Source: Candidatus Poribacteria bacterium (GTDB taxonomy: Bacteria > Poribacteria > WGA-4E > UBA9662). Taken from it: a stretch of 64,000 bases of DNA. The position numbers were made by a program, and so were the translations under genes. Below, piece after piece: positions 16,877 to 26,050 of this stretch. A model generated the notes under the pieces. It was not told the DNA's origin, did not search any database, and saw only the letters and a list, made by a program, of their open reading frames with translations. The stretch covers positions 1 through 64,000 of the forward strand of contig PAQF01000037.1 in the NCBI GenBank assembly GCA_002709695.1, read 5' to 3'. Each line of letters starts with the position of its first letter. Within the stretch, counting starts at the first letter, position 1.

Positions 16877-17680
16877 GTGCAACAGCAAAAACTTTTTTTT
16901 GAAGAAGAAGGCTATTTGATTATTGAGGATCTTTTATCCTCTCAAGAAATCAAAAAATGTCAAAATGAAATAGAAAGCTTGCATCTGCAATGCAAGGATT
17001 TTCTAGACAAAAACGATCCAAGGAAAAACCATTTTCAGATGGAACCGTTTCGTAAAGAAGAAAATTGCGATGACGAACTCCCAATTCTACGAAAAATCGA
17101 GAGGACAAGGGATTTATCTGAAGTTTTCGACCAACTTGCAAAACACCCTCACTTGGTAAAAGCAGTCCAAAACCTTATCGGCGAAAATCTACTCCTGTTT
17201 CGCAGCACATTGATGCTTAAGCCCGCGTTCCACGGTTCAGCACATGGACTACATCAGGATTCAGCATATTGGCCAATGGAACCGCCGAAGCTAGTTACCG
17301 TAAGTATCGCAATTAATGATGCGACTACTGAAAATGGATGCTTCAAAATTATCCCGCGTAGCCACAAGTGGGGACTTCGTGAATGGGGAGGTATCGCTCG
17401 ACGACATGATGCTCCTATTACAGATCGAGATGATGTAGATCCTTCAGACCAAGTCGAGGTTCCACTTAAAGCTGGCAGCGCACTTCTCTTTCATAGCCTG
17501 ATGGTACACGGTTCTGGAGCAAACTTATCCCCTAAACCACGAAATACTGCTCTCTATGCGTATTTCTCCTCAGACGTTCGATATAAGCCACAAAGTGGTA
17601 AATCTATGCAGAGGACTTTTCCGGTTATAGCAGGACTCAACGGACAAACTGAATTAACACTTACTTCAGAAGAATCATAG
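16877..17680 (+). CDS. PhyH-family Fe(II)/2-oxoglutarate dioxygenase (divergent copy)
   Basis: A 267-residue dioxygenase of the phytanoyl-CoA hydroxylase family. It opens with the common FFEEEGYLIIEDLLS segment and has HxD in LHQDSAYWP, IPRSHKWG and a distal His in LLFHSLMVHGSGANLSPKPR, whose Arg probably binds 2-oxoglutarate. It differs clearly from the copy at 11633-12361, so they are not recent duplicates. The start is GTG with AAAGGA about 9 nt upstream. It is divergent from the sugar importer across a short regulatory region and is followed after 18 nt by a membrane-anchored protein. Confidence 0.9.
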   Translation: MQQQKLFFEEEGYLIIEDLLSSQEIKKCQNEIESLHLQCKDFLDKNDPRKNHFQMEPFRKEENCDDELPILRKIERTRDLSEVFDQLAKHPHLVKAVQNLIGENLLLFRSTLMLKPAFHGSAHGLHQDSAYWPMEPPKLVTVSIAINDATTENGCFKIIPRSHKWGLREWGGIARRHDAPITDRDDVDPSDQVEVPLKAGSALLFHSLMVHGSGANLSPKPRNTALYAYFSSDVRYKPQSGKSMQRTFPVIAGLNGQTELTLTSEES

Positions 17681-17698
17681 GAACGAGGATAAGCTTTC

Positions 17699-18259
17699 GT
17701 GGCCGAACAAATTCTCAAGCAAATCTTCGAGTTTCTAAAGACACCCACGGGACATTGGTTCATACTGATCTCTGTTAGTCTAATCGGTTTATGGATTGTC
17801 TACAATCAAAAACGACAAATCCCCGATCTCACCCTTGAACAGATCCGAGACGACAGTTGGTTCATCACACGAGATGATAACCATCGACTAGCTATTATCT
17901 TGGCTCTAAAATTAACCAATAAATCAGGTGGGCCCATTATGTTAAAAAACTGTCGTTTAAGTGGATATTCACCCAGAGATTTATCAACCAAACTGGTTGT
18001 TACAGGCCATGACAAAGCCTTCGAGTTGTCTCCCCCTGAGTATGACCAATTCGTTGCAGGAAATAACTACGTTATCAACCCATACACGGAATGCAAAATA
18101 TGGATGTACTACGAATCAAGAATTGTCACCATGACTGGAATGCTAAAAACACAAGCAATCTTAAGAGATACCAATCGAAAGCGAAAATCAATCCATGTCG
18201 GTATACCACGACAGGAGCAACAAATCCTCATCTATCGAGAAGAAGCGATGCGATATTGA
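17699..18259 (+). CDS. Membrane-anchored protein of unknown function
   Basis: A 186-residue protein that I do not recognise. One transmembrane helix near residues 18-34 (HWFILISVSLIGLWIVY) is followed by a soluble C-terminal domain with alternating beta-type segments (LAIILALKLTNKSGGPIMLKNCRLSGY). This resembles small beta-sandwich domains but is not diagnostic. The start is GTG with GAGGAT about 9 nt upstream, only 18 nt after the PhyH stop, so the two are likely co-transcribed. Confidence 0.6.
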   Translation: MAEQILKQIFEFLKTPTGHWFILISVSLIGLWIVYNQKRQIPDLTLEQIRDDSWFITRDDNHRLAIILALKLTNKSGGPIMLKNCRLSGYSPRDLSTKLVVTGHDKAFELSPPEYDQFVAGNNYVINPYTECKIWMYYESRIVTMTGMLKTQAILRDTNRKRKSIHVGIPRQEQQILIYREEAMRY

Positions 18260-18324
18260 ACTTCACTTGTCAAAATTTAATCTAATATGTTATTTTTTGC
18301 AAGAGGTTGAAGAACCATCGTTTT

Positions 18325-18347
18325 ATTGTTAACAATTATCATATAAT
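18325..18347 (+). promoter_or_regulatory. Palindrome plus -10 box upstream of alaC
   Basis: ATTGTTAACAAT (18325-18336) is a perfect 12-bp palindrome placed 5 nt before a consensus -10 hexamer TATAAT (18342-18347), 30 nt before the alaC start. No good -35 hexamer is present at 17 nt, so the palindrome may bind an activator or repressor. Confidence 0.45.
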
Positions 18348-18376
18348 CTCACATTCCGAGCGTATTTAAAAAAACC

Positions 18377-19549
18377 ATGAATACATTTTCCAAGCGCTTA
18401 GATCGCTTACCTCCCTACATGTTTGGCAAACTCAAACAATTAACACATGAGAGAAGACAAGAAGGAATAGATGTGATTGATCTCGGGATGGGGAATCCAA
18501 GTGAACCAACCCCAAAAGATATTATCGATAAATTGTGCGAGTCTGCATACGATCCCAAAAATCACCGCTACTCGGCTTCAAAAGGCATCTTCAATCTGAG
18601 GCGTGAAATTTGTTGGTACTACGAACGCAAATTTGGTGTACAATTAGACCCCAACCATGAAGCAACATCCGTCATTGGCACAAAAGAAGGATTATCTCAT
18701 CTAGCCCTAGCACTAATTGATGAAGGTGATTTAGCACTTGTACCTAACCCCACCTTTCCAATTCATATCTACAGTATAATACTTGCAGGTGGCAGTGTCG
18801 TCAGCATACCTCTACATGCGGAAAACGAGTTTGTACCCAGCCTAGCAGAAATTACACGCGATATATTACCTAAACCGAAAGTACTAATCTTGAGTTTCCC
18901 TCACAACCCCACAGGAGCAGTCGTTAGTATAGATTTCTTCAAAGAAGTCGTGGATTTTGCCCGAAGGAATGACATTATTGTGATTCACGATTTGGCTTAC
19001 GCCGACATCGTTTTCGATGGTTATCAAGCCCCAAGTCTTTTACAAGTCAAGGGAGCAAGAGATGTTGGCATTGAATTTTTATCGCTTTCTAAATCCCACA
19101 ACATGGCAGGGTGGCGCTGTGGTTTTGCAGTTGGTAACAGAGACCTAATTAACGCACTAGCAAAGATAAAAGGATATTATGACTATGGTATTTTCGCACC
19201 CATCCAAATAGCATCAATTGTTGCCCTCAGAATTGAGGAAGAAATTGTCAAAGAAAACGCCTGCGTTTACGAAGAACGTCGCAATATCCTAGTTGATGGT
19301 TTGAATCGTATTGGATGGGAGGTTCAAAAGCCAAAAGGAACTATGTTTGTCTGGGCAGCTATCCCCCAAGAGCATAATCATCTAAACTCGTTTGACTTTG
19401 CAATGAAGATTCTGAATGAGGCCGAAGTATGTGTATCTCCGGGGGCGGGGTTTGGTCACAACGGCGAAAATTATGTCAGAATTGCATTAGTGGAGAACAA
19501 TGACCGTATTCGACAAGCCGTTCGGCAAATCCGACGTGCATTGTTTTAA
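18377..19549 (+). CDS. alaC: Alanine aminotransferase AlaC (class I PLP aminotransferase)
   Basis: PLP enzyme transferring amino groups between alanine/glutamate and pyruvate/2-oxoglutarate. It is 390 residues and recognisably collinear with E. coli AlaC: RLDRLPPYMF, DLGMGNPSEPTP, GTKEGLSHL, LVPNPTFPIHIYS, SFPHNPTGA, VIHDLAYADIVFDGYQAPS. The Schiff-base lysine is K239 in SLSKSHNMAGWR, and CVSPGAGFG and VRIALVENNDRIRQA follow. Some homologs in related phyla are annotated LL-diaminopimelate aminotransferase; the strong AlaC-type signatures favour AlaC, but the exact substrate is inferred. It is convergent with rplQ. Confidence 0.88.
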   Translation: MNTFSKRLDRLPPYMFGKLKQLTHERRQEGIDVIDLGMGNPSEPTPKDIIDKLCESAYDPKNHRYSASKGIFNLRREICWYYERKFGVQLDPNHEATSVIGTKEGLSHLALALIDEGDLALVPNPTFPIHIYSIILAGGSVVSIPLHAENEFVPSLAEITRDILPKPKVLILSFPHNPTGAVVSIDFFKEVVDFARRNDIIVIHDLAYADIVFDGYQAPSLLQVKGARDVGIEFLSLSKSHNMAGWRCGFAVGNRDLINALAKIKGYYDYGIFAPIQIASIVALRIEEEIVKENACVYEERRNILVDGLNRIGWEVQKPKGTMFVWAAIPQEHNHLNSFDFAMKILNEAEVCVSPGAGFGHNGENYVRIALVENNDRIRQAVRQIRRALF

Positions 19550-19582
19550 AACTTCAAAAAAATATTTTATAAACCCAAGTAC

Positions 19583-19999
19583 TTATACGAGTTGGATATA
19601 ACCCATCTGAGCACCATCACCTTTTCTGGTTTTACCTCGAATTACGCGTGTGTATCCGCCATTCCTATCCTGATAACGAGGTCCAAGCTCATCAAACAGC
19701 TTTTGTAGAACTTCATGCTTGCTAATTATCTCTTGGCCATTAACATCAGGACTAAGAGGTCTCTTCTTATCATGTAACCGCTTACCATGAACCATTTTAG
19801 CCGCTTGGCGACGCGCATGCAAATCACCTTTCTTAGCTAGAGTAATCAGCTTCTCAGCAACACCACGAAGTTCTTTGCATTTTTGCAGAGTTGTGCAAAT
19901 CTGTTCATGCTCAAATAGGGCTGTGACTTGGTTGCGAAATAACGCTTTACGGTGGCTACTTGTTCTACCAAGCTTTCTCCCTTTCTTTCTATGACGCAT
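19583..19999 (-). CDS. rplQ: 50S ribosomal protein L17
   Basis: 138 residues with the L17 opening RHRKKGRKLGRTSSHRKALFRNQVTAL and the usual ending RVIRGKTRKGDGAQMGYIQLV. It lines the exit region of the large subunit. Its start overlaps the rpoA stop by 11 nt, giving translational coupling. It is the last gene of the ribosomal supercluster and convergent with alaC; no terminator stands out in the 33 nt between them. Confidence 0.97.
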   Translation of the reverse strand: MRHRKKGRKLGRTSSHRKALFRNQVTALFEHEQICTTLQKCKELRGVAEKLITLAKKGDLHARRQAAKMVHGKRLHDKKRPLSPDVNGQEIISKHEVLQKLFDELGPRYQDRNGGYTRVIRGKTRKGDGAQMGYIQLV

Positions 20000-20987
20000 C
20001 CCCTACTCCCTCACTATTCGGGATCTCTTCCTCATCAAAAGTCATCCCAAAGTGTAGATCCATCTCACTCAAAATATCTTTAATCTCATTAAGAGACTTC
20101 TTACCAAAATTACGAAATTCTAACATTTTTCTCTCATCAAGGGAAACCAGATCGCGGATTGTACTAATATTAGCAGCGTCAAGGCAATTAGCCGATCGCA
20201 CCGACAATTCCAATTCAGCAACAGGTCGAGACAGATACTTTTCAAGCTGGATCTTACTCTGGTCGATCTGAGGAATCTCTTCAACATAATTTTCGTCAAA
20301 ATCGCTGAAGAGATGGAACTGGTCGAGCAAAATCATCGCGGCCTGAGTTACAGCATCCTTAGCAGTAATGGAACCATCTGTTGATACTTCTAAAATTAAT
20401 CTATCATAATTAGTAATAGATCCAACACGCGTCCCTTCAACACTAAAATTCACCTTAGTCACGGGTGAAAATTTTGTATCTATCGGAATAATGCCTTCAG
20501 TCAATTCCTCTTCTATCACCTCACCAGCAAGAGCGTAGCCTCTTCCAACACACACCCGCATCTCTATGTTCAAACCATCGCATCGATCAAGTACAGCAAT
20601 ATGTTGATCCGGATTAATAATTTCAACTTGGCCGTTTGGCCGAATATCCGCAGCAGTTAACTGTGTAGAACCTTCTGCACTGAGATACAATGTAGCCTCT
20701 TCTCCTGCAAGAAGACGAAAACGGATCGCCTTAAGGTTCAATATAATTTGGAGAAGATCTTCACGAACACCTTCAACTGTTGAATACTCATGGCTCGCTC
20801 CTTCAACAGCAATTGCATAAATCGCCGCGCCACTAATACTGGAAATCAAGACACGCCGAAGCGCGTTACCAAGCGTAGTACCAAACCCACGGGCAAGAGG
20901 CTCTGCAATAAACCGGCCATAATTAGGCCTCAAAGTCTCCTGATCTGCAAGCAGTCGTTTAGGCTTATTAATTTCTAACCTTGTCAT
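19989..20987 (-). CDS. rpoA: RNA polymerase subunit alpha
   Basis: Assembly platform of RNA polymerase and contact for activators and UP elements. It is 332 residues from the ATG at 20987, chosen because AAGGA lies about 7 nt upstream; a longer frame from 21014 has no ribosome site. The N-terminal assembly domain includes GFGTTLGNALRRVLISS. The C-terminal domain follows an acidic linker (~228-245) and ends with two helix-hairpin-helix segments (LDAANISTIRDLVSL and NFGKKSLNEIKDIL). The gene follows rpsK directly: rpsD, usually located between them, is not here. Confidence 0.98.
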   Translation of the reverse strand: MTRLEINKPKRLLADQETLRPNYGRFIAEPLARGFGTTLGNALRRVLISSISGAAIYAIAVEGASHEYSTVEGVREDLLQIILNLKAIRFRLLAGEEATLYLSAEGSTQLTAADIRPNGQVEIINPDQHIAVLDRCDGLNIEMRVCVGRGYALAGEVIEEELTEGIIPIDTKFSPVTKVNFSVEGTRVGSITNYDRLILEVSTDGSITAKDAVTQAAMILLDQFHLFSDFDENYVEEIPQIDQSKIQLEKYLSRPVAELELSVRSANCLDAANISTIRDLVSLDERKMLEFRNFGKKSLNEIKDILSEMDLHFGMTFDEEEIPNSEGVGDAS

Positions 20988-21055
20988 CGATTTTCCTTCA
21001 TACACATTTATCAACTAATCATAATTCTAGGCTTCAATCAAACACCTAAACAGAT

Positions 21056-21427
21056 TCATACACGTCGACGTTTGGGGGGACGACACCCATTATGTGGAAT
21101 GGGTGTAACATCTTTCATTGAAGTGATTTCCAAACCAGCAGACACAAGCGCTAGAATAGCAGATTCCCTTCCGGATCCAGGTCCCTTTACCCGCACCTCG
21201 ACACGCTTAAGGCCATGCTCCATCGCTTTTCTAGCACAATCATTCGCAGTTTGCGATGAGGCGAAAGGAGTTGACTTCCTAGCACCACGAAAATTCTGCC
21301 CAGAAGTTGCCCAAGCGAGAACGTTACCATTAGGATCAGTGATAGTAATAATTGTATTGTTGAATGTTGCCTGAATATGAGCAATACCTTCAGGGACATT
21401 CTTCTTCTCTTTCCTTCTAGATCTCAA
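21056..21427 (-). CDS. rpsK: 30S ribosomal protein S11
   Basis: 123 residues with the S11 core [11 protein letters not shown]-type opening ([17 protein letters not shown]), [33 protein letters not shown] and [18 protein letters not shown] at the end. It helps form the platform of the small subunit. 56 nt downstream of rpsM. Confidence 0.98.
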   Translation of the reverse strand: MRSRRKEKKNVPEGIAHIQATFNNTIITITDPNGNVLAWATSGQNFRGARKSTPFASSQTANDCARKAMEHGLKRVEVRVKGPGSGRESAILALVSAGLEITSMKDVTPIPHNGCRPPKRRRV

Positions 21428-21483
21428 ATCAATCTCCTACCTGAGCCAAAATCATTAAACTACCTAAATTCAATCTACAGCTA

Positions 21484-21876
21484 TTAGGCCTTACGACCAG
21501 CTTCCTTAGCCTTACGACCAACAGAGATAGTCCTAGCCTTCCCTTTGCGAGTTCGAGCATTCGTACTAGTACGCTGCCCTCGAACTGGCAAACTGCGGCG
21601 ATGACGCAAACCACGATAACTACTAATATCATTTAACCGCTTAATATCTAAATCTATTTCGCGCCTGAGGTCGCCTTCCAGCCTGTAATCACTGCTAATC
21701 TTAGTCCGTATCTGGCTCAGATCATCTTCTGTAAGATCCTGAATCCTAGTAGATGGATCAATAGCAATATCCTCAACAATGCTAGCCGCCGTAGTTCGGC
21801 CAATACCATAAATATACGTTAACGCAATATCAACTCTCTTATTTCTGGGTAAATCAACACCTGCTATTCTGGCCAT
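21484..21876 (-). CDS. rpsM: 30S ribosomal protein S13
   Basis: 130 residues, slightly longer than the common ~120. Start [26 protein letters not shown] and tail [25 protein letters not shown] are diagnostic. It contacts the 23S rRNA and the P-site tRNA. The extra length is a basic tail ending [11 protein letters not shown]. It starts 9 nt after rpmJ. Confidence 0.98.
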   Translation of the reverse strand: MARIAGVDLPRNKRVDIALTYIYGIGRTTAASIVEDIAIDPSTRIQDLTEDDLSQIRTKISSDYRLEGDLRREIDLDIKRLNDISSYRGLRHRRSLPVRGQRTSTNARTRKGKARTISVGRKAKEAGRKA

Positions 21877-21885
21877 ATCCTTATA

Positions 21886-22002
21886 TTACCCCTGTCTTTG
21901 TTTGAATCTTGGGTTCTTTTTATTGATGATATATATTCTTCCCTTGCGCTTAACAATCTGACAATCGTTACTTCTCTTTTTAATTGAAGCTCTAACCTTC
22001 AT
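21886..22002 (-). CDS. rpmJ: 50S ribosomal protein L36, zinc-free (YkgO-like) type
   Basis: A 38-codon gene between secY and rpsM. The product begins [20 protein letters not shown] and ends NPRFKQRQG. The common L36 has a four-ligand zinc ribbon; here only one Cys remains ([11 protein letters not shown]), and the [12 protein letters not shown]...NPRF pattern matches the C-minus paralog YkgO of E. coli. It therefore should not need zinc, unlike S14 in the same cluster. The gene follows secY by 14 nt; infA, often between secY and rpmJ, is missing. Confidence 0.93.
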   Translation of the reverse strand: MKVRASIKKRSNDCQIVKRKGRIYIINKKNPRFKQRQG

Positions 22003-22016
22003 TCAACCCCCTCCCT

Positions 22017-23354
22017 TCACCTTCTTCTACGTCCTTTGCGTTGCTGCCCCCCCGTTAAAAAGCCATCATAACGGTGAGTAGTAAGATATGATTCAATTTG
22101 AGAAACCGTGTCTAAGACAACACCAACAACAATCAAAAGCGACGCCCCTGACACCATCGTACCAATTTTTAGCTGAGATTCAAAAATCATTGGTATCACA
22201 GCAATACCTGCCAGAAAGAGACCTCCAGGCAAAGTAATACGTGATAAGACTCCATTTATATGGTCAGCAGTCTGCTTGCCTGGACGATAACCAGGCACAA
22301 TTCCATGCTGCTTATTGAGATTTTCTGCCATTTCAACAGGATTTACTTGTACCGCAGTATAAAAATAAGTGAACCCAACAATAAGGGCACCATAAATGAG
22401 AACATAAAACGGATTCGAAGAACTAAAAATATTCTGAACACTTAGAACCCACTTCCAAGAAGCCGGCAAAAAACCAAGAATCGTGGGAGGAAACTGCATA
22501 ATTGTCACCGCAAAAATAATTGGAATCATTCCTGCAGTGTTAACTTTCAAGGGAATGTGGTTCGTTTGCCCACCATAAACTTTCCGCCCAACAACTCTTC
22601 TAGAATATTGCACCGGAATTTTCCGAACCGAGAAGTGAATAAACACAGTCACCATAATCGCCACAACAACAAGCGCCAAGAACAATACGATCCTAGTAAT
22701 CTTTAGTGTATCAAAATTACTAAGTAGCGTTATCGCTCCAGGTACAACCCCAGACACAATTCCAACCGTAATAATCAAAGAAATTCCTTGACCAATTCCA
22801 TGTTCAGTAATTTGTTCACCCAACCACATAACAAACGCAGTACCTGCCATCAAGGTAATAACAACAAGGAGTTGCCAAGCAAATGTAGGGTTAAACACTA
22901 CCGGCTGACTCGACCCGATAGACGCTGGATTCTTCAACAAAGTACTGATACCAAACCCTTGAATAACACTTAAAATAACAGTAGCATACCGAGTATATTG
23001 GGTAATTTTTTTCCGCCCATCAGGCTGTTTCGATATTGCTTCTAAGGACGGGCTCACTACGGTCAGAAGCTGCATCGCAATCGAAGCACTAATATAAGGC
23101 TGAATACCAAGCGCAAAGATGGTCATTTGCCTGAAAGCACCACCGGAAAACATGTTAACAAAACCGATTACATTACTGCCAGCTTTGCCGAATTTACCAG
23201 CAAGGCTATCAAAGAAAGTGTCCAATCCCGCATCATCTACCCCTGGCAACGTAATATGTGCTCCAACCCGATAGACAACTATCAATAAAGCAGTAATAAT
23301 AATGCGCTTTTTTAATTCTGGAATCTTAAAAGCATTCCGAATTGTTTTAATCAA
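22017..23354 (-). CDS. secY: Preprotein translocase subunit SecY
   Basis: Channel subunit of the Sec translocon, 445 residues with about ten transmembrane helices. The plug region and family signatures are present (FVNMFSGGAFRQMTIFALGIQPYISASIAMQLLT; GIGQGISLIITVGI; MAENLNKQHGIVPGYRPGKQT with the cytosolic loop contacting SecA and the ribosome). Its start directly abuts the rplO stop. adk and map, often next in other genomes, are not here. Confidence 0.98.
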   Translation of the reverse strand: MIKTIRNAFKIPELKKRIIITALLIVVYRVGAHITLPGVDDAGLDTFFDSLAGKFGKAGSNVIGFVNMFSGGAFRQMTIFALGIQPYISASIAMQLLTVVSPSLEAISKQPDGRKKITQYTRYATVILSVIQGFGISTLLKNPASIGSSQPVVFNPTFAWQLLVVITLMAGTAFVMWLGEQITEHGIGQGISLIITVGIVSGVVPGAITLLSNFDTLKITRIVLFLALVVVAIMVTVFIHFSVRKIPVQYSRRVVGRKVYGGQTNHIPLKVNTAGMIPIIFAVTIMQFPPTILGFLPASWKWVLSVQNIFSSSNPFYVLIYGALIVGFTYFYTAVQVNPVEMAENLNKQHGIVPGYRPGKQTADHINGVLSRITLPGGLFLAGIAVIPMIFESQLKIGTMVSGASLLIVVGVVLDTVSQIESYLTTHRYDGFLTGGQQRKGRRRR

Positions 23355-23801
23355 CTAAATTACCTCTATCGTCCCACCCATTGCTTCTATTTTCTCAACA
23401 GCTGTTTTCGAGAATTTATGAGCTTGAACTGTCAGTTTCTTTTCAACTTCACCATCACCCAAAATCTTTACTTTTGAATTTTTGCCTTTAACAAGTCCCA
23501 ACTCAAACATCTTTTCAAGCGAAACAATCGCCCCATCCTCAAACATATCTAGTGTCTGAACATTAACAACACTATATTCAACACGCACATGACCAGTTCT
23601 CCGAGGACCACTTTTTGGGATACGCCGAACCAACGGCATTTGCCCTCCCTCAAACCAAGCTGGGATTGAAACCCCAGACCTCGATTTCTGTCCTTTATGA
23701 CCTCGCCCGCATGTTTTTCCCGAGCCAGCCCCATGCCCACGGCCAACCCTCTTTTTTGGGCGCCTCGATTTTTTTGGAGGCTTAAGTTCGTTCAATTTCA
23801 T
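23355..23801 (-). CDS. rplO: 50S ribosomal protein L15
   Basis: 148 residues with the glycine/basic N-terminal extension (KKRVGRGHGAGSGKTCGRGHKGQKSRSG) that threads into the 23S rRNA, and a globular C-terminal domain. It follows rpsE by 27 nt, too little for rpmD (L30), which is therefore absent from its usual slot. Confidence 0.98.
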   Translation of the reverse strand: MKLNELKPPKKSRRPKKRVGRGHGAGSGKTCGRGHKGQKSRSGVSIPAWFEGGQMPLVRRIPKSGPRRTGHVRVEYSVVNVQTLDMFEDGAIVSLEKMFELGLVKGKNSKVKILGDGEVEKKLTVQAHKFSKTAVEKIEAMGGTIEVI

Positions 23802-23828
23802 CTCTAGTTCCGTATTCTCCCTATCAAG

Positions 23829-24332
23829 TTAACCCTGTATTTCCTCAACAGTTTTTCCCCGTAGACGAGCAACATCCTCAATCTTTTTCAGACTTTTCAA
23901 ACCTTGCATCGTTGCCTCCGCGGTATTCTTCATATTGCGACTACCAATTCGTTTCGTCAAGATATTACGTACGCCAGCAAATTCCAAGATCACACGCGTA
24001 GCCAATCCAGCAACAATACCCGTCCCCGGTCCTGCAGGCCTTAGCACCACTCTTGAAGCCTTATAACGACCAATAATCTGATGTGGAATAGTACCATCTA
24101 TAACTGGAATATGTACCACATTCTTCTTCGCATCAACAATACTTTTCCTAATCGCTGACGGCACATCTTTAGCACTGGAAAATCCAATACCAACTAAACC
24201 TTGTCGGTTCCCAACTGCCGTTAACGCATTAAAACTTGGCGTCCTTCCACCTTTACGAACGCGCATGACGCGGTTAATACCAATTAACTGTTCTTCGAGT
24301 TCTAATGACTCTGGATCGTTTTCTCTATTCAA
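23829..24332 (-). CDS. rpsE: 30S ribosomal protein S5
   Basis: 167 residues with the S5 double-stranded-RNA-binding domain (RVMRVRKGGRTPSFNALTAVGN) and the C-terminal fold (VLRPAGPGTGIVAG, DILTKRIGSRN-like region). It is important for decoding accuracy. The start is TTG with GAGGAG 6 nt upstream. Confidence 0.97.
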   Translation of the reverse strand: MNRENDPESLELEEQLIGINRVMRVRKGGRTPSFNALTAVGNRQGLVGIGFSSAKDVPSAIRKSIVDAKKNVVHIPVIDGTIPHQIIGRYKASRVVLRPAGPGTGIVAGLATRVILEFAGVRNILTKRIGSRNMKNTAEATMQGLKSLKKIEDVARLRGKTVEEIQG

Positions 24333-24378
24333 CGAAATCTCCTCAAGTTTAGATGATGTCCCTGATCACAAAAAAGGG

Positions 24379-24750
24379 TTAGAACTTCAAACCGCCTTTC
24401 CTTGCTGCTTCAGCGAGAGCTGCTATACGTCCATGATAGAGGTTTCCGCCACGATCAAAGACCACCGATTCTATATTGCAATCTTTTGCTTTTGCAGCAA
24501 TTAACCCTCCGACCTGCTCTGCAGCTGAGATTTTTTTCGCTTCAGTAGGTAACACTTCTCGCAATTCAGGCGATAAAGTAGATGCTGATGCTAGCGTAGC
24601 ACCCTTCGTGTCATCAATAACCTGCGCGTAAATATGTTTCAAACTCCGAAAAACAACCAAACGTGGTACCTGTTCAGTACCATAAACTCTGCCGCGTATA
24701 CGGGCCTTTCGCCTTTTCAAATTATGCTGCTTCTTCTTTATCCGATTCAA
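24379..24750 (-). CDS. rplR: 50S ribosomal protein L18
   Basis: 123 residues; a 5S rRNA-binding protein with the basic N-terminus ([25 protein letters not shown]) and the end [26 protein letters not shown]. The start is TTG with GGAG 8 nt upstream. Confidence 0.97.
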   Translation of the reverse strand: MNRIKKKQHNLKRRKARIRGRVYGTEQVPRLVVFRSLKHIYAQVIDDTKGATLASASTLSPELREVLPTEAKKISAAEQVGGLIAAKAKDCNIESVVFDRGGNLYHGRIAALAEAARKGGLKF

Positions 24751-24809
24751 CAGATTTACTCCAAATTATCTAAAATATCCACTTATTGACATGGTGATAA
24801 TACCAAAGA

Positions 24810-25379
24810 CTATACAGCGGTCTTGCCCTCTTTATTCCGCACCTGCTCGCCTTCGTAGCGAATGCCTTTTGAAGGCTTATAAACTTCGGGTTTCTTAATT
24901 TTTCGGATTGACGCTGCAACTTGACCCACCATTTGCTTATCAATTCCTTTAACGCTAACAGGTATATGAGGCAAACCATCAATATTCTCCGGAGGATCGA
25001 CTGTAACTGTAATCCCTTCAGGAGGATCAAAAGTAACAGGATGAGAATAACCAACATTTAAAACCAAACAATTTTGACGATCGATTTCCGCACGGTAGCC
25101 AACACCAACGACATAAAGTTTTTTTTCAAACCCTTCACTGACACCAGTCACCATATTAGCAACCAAACTCCTCGATAATCCATGTAAAGCTCTATCTGCC
25201 TTTTCATCTGTTTCCCGTTCAAAACGGATGAGACCATCAGCAACATGTGCTTTGATGCTTATAGGAACAGTCCAATCCAACTTGCCCTTAGGTCCCTCAA
25301 CTTCAACCGCCCCATTTTCTTTTAATTGGACTTGGACCTTGTCCGGAATTTGGATTGGCAAATTTCCGATTCGAGACAT
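24810..25379 (-). CDS. rplF: 50S ribosomal protein L6
   Basis: 189 residues in two related domains. The start MSRIGNLPIQIPDKV and the C-terminal signature PEVYKPSKGIRYEGEQV are typical. It sits at the base of the L7/L12 stalk near the GTPase centre. Confidence 0.98.
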   Translation of the reverse strand: MSRIGNLPIQIPDKVQVQLKENGAVEVEGPKGKLDWTVPISIKAHVADGLIRFERETDEKADRALHGLSRSLVANMVTGVSEGFEKKLYVVGVGYRAEIDRQNCLVLNVGYSHPVTFDPPEGITVTVDPPENIDGLPHIPVSVKGIDKQMVGQVAASIRKIKKPEVYKPSKGIRYEGEQVRNKEGKTAV

Positions 25380-25411
25380 CTTGCTTTCCCCTTTTTCTAG
25401 TTATTAGCCTC

Positions 25412-25810
25412 TTACCAAACATAGCAAAGGACTTCGCCACCGATTCCTTCTCTCCGACACTGTTTTCCAGTTTTAACACCACTTGACGTCGACAACACAG
25501 AAACACCTAAACCTCCGTATACTCGCGGTATTTCTGCCACACTAGCGTAGATACGCCTGCCCGGCTTGCTAATCCGACGAAGCCCCGAAATAACCCTTTC
25601 TTGGTTATCAGCGTACTTCAAATATATTCTTAAAATACCCTGTTTTCGATCTTCGATTAACCTGTAACTTTGAATATAACCTTCTTCATGTAATATCCGT
25701 GCTATCTCAGATTTCAACTTGGATCCAGGAATCTCAACCCGGTCATGCCTAACCATATTAGCATTACGAATCCGAGTCAACATATCTGCGACAGTATCTG
25801 TCATTGACAT
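25412..25810 (-). CDS. rpsH: 30S ribosomal protein S8
   Basis: 132 residues from the ATG at 25810, which has GGAGGG 6 nt upstream. An upstream in-frame extension to 25894 would run into rpsN and is rejected. Core: [16 protein letters not shown] at the start and [31 protein letters not shown] at the end. In enterobacteria S8 represses the spc operon by binding its mRNA; no such site was identified here. Confidence 0.97.
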   Translation of the reverse strand: MSMTDTVADMLTRIRNANMVRHDRVEIPGSKLKSEIARILHEEGYIQSYRLIEDRKQGILRIYLKYADNQERVISGLRRISKPGRRIYASVAEIPRVYGGLGVSVLSTSSGVKTGKQCRREGIGGEVLCYVW

Positions 25811-25824
25811 TGGTTTCCCTCCCT

Positions 25825-26010
25825 CTACCAGCTGGCTTTCCTGACACCAGGAATTTTTGCTTCTCTTGCAAGGGAACGAAAACAAATTCGACACAACTCA
25901 AATTTCTTAAGATATCCGCGTGGCCGTCCGCACTGACGACAACGATTATATTTTCGAGTCTGAAACTTTGGTGTTCTCTTTTGCTTTGCAACCTGGGCCT
26001 TAGTTGCCAA
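25825..26010 (-). CDS. rpsN: 30S ribosomal protein S14, zinc type
   Basis: 61 residues, the short S14 form with a zinc ribbon ([21 protein letters not shown], two CxxC pairs at about 24-27 and 40-43). It differs from the long zinc-free form of enterobacteria and stands between rplE and rpsH as usual. Confidence 0.98.
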   Translation of the reverse strand: MATKAQVAKQKRTPKFQTRKYNRCRQCGRPRGYLKKFELCRICFRSLAREAKIPGVRKASW

Positions 26011-26050
26011 TTAGTTTCTCCTTAAATAATAAATTAAAATACTTAATCGC

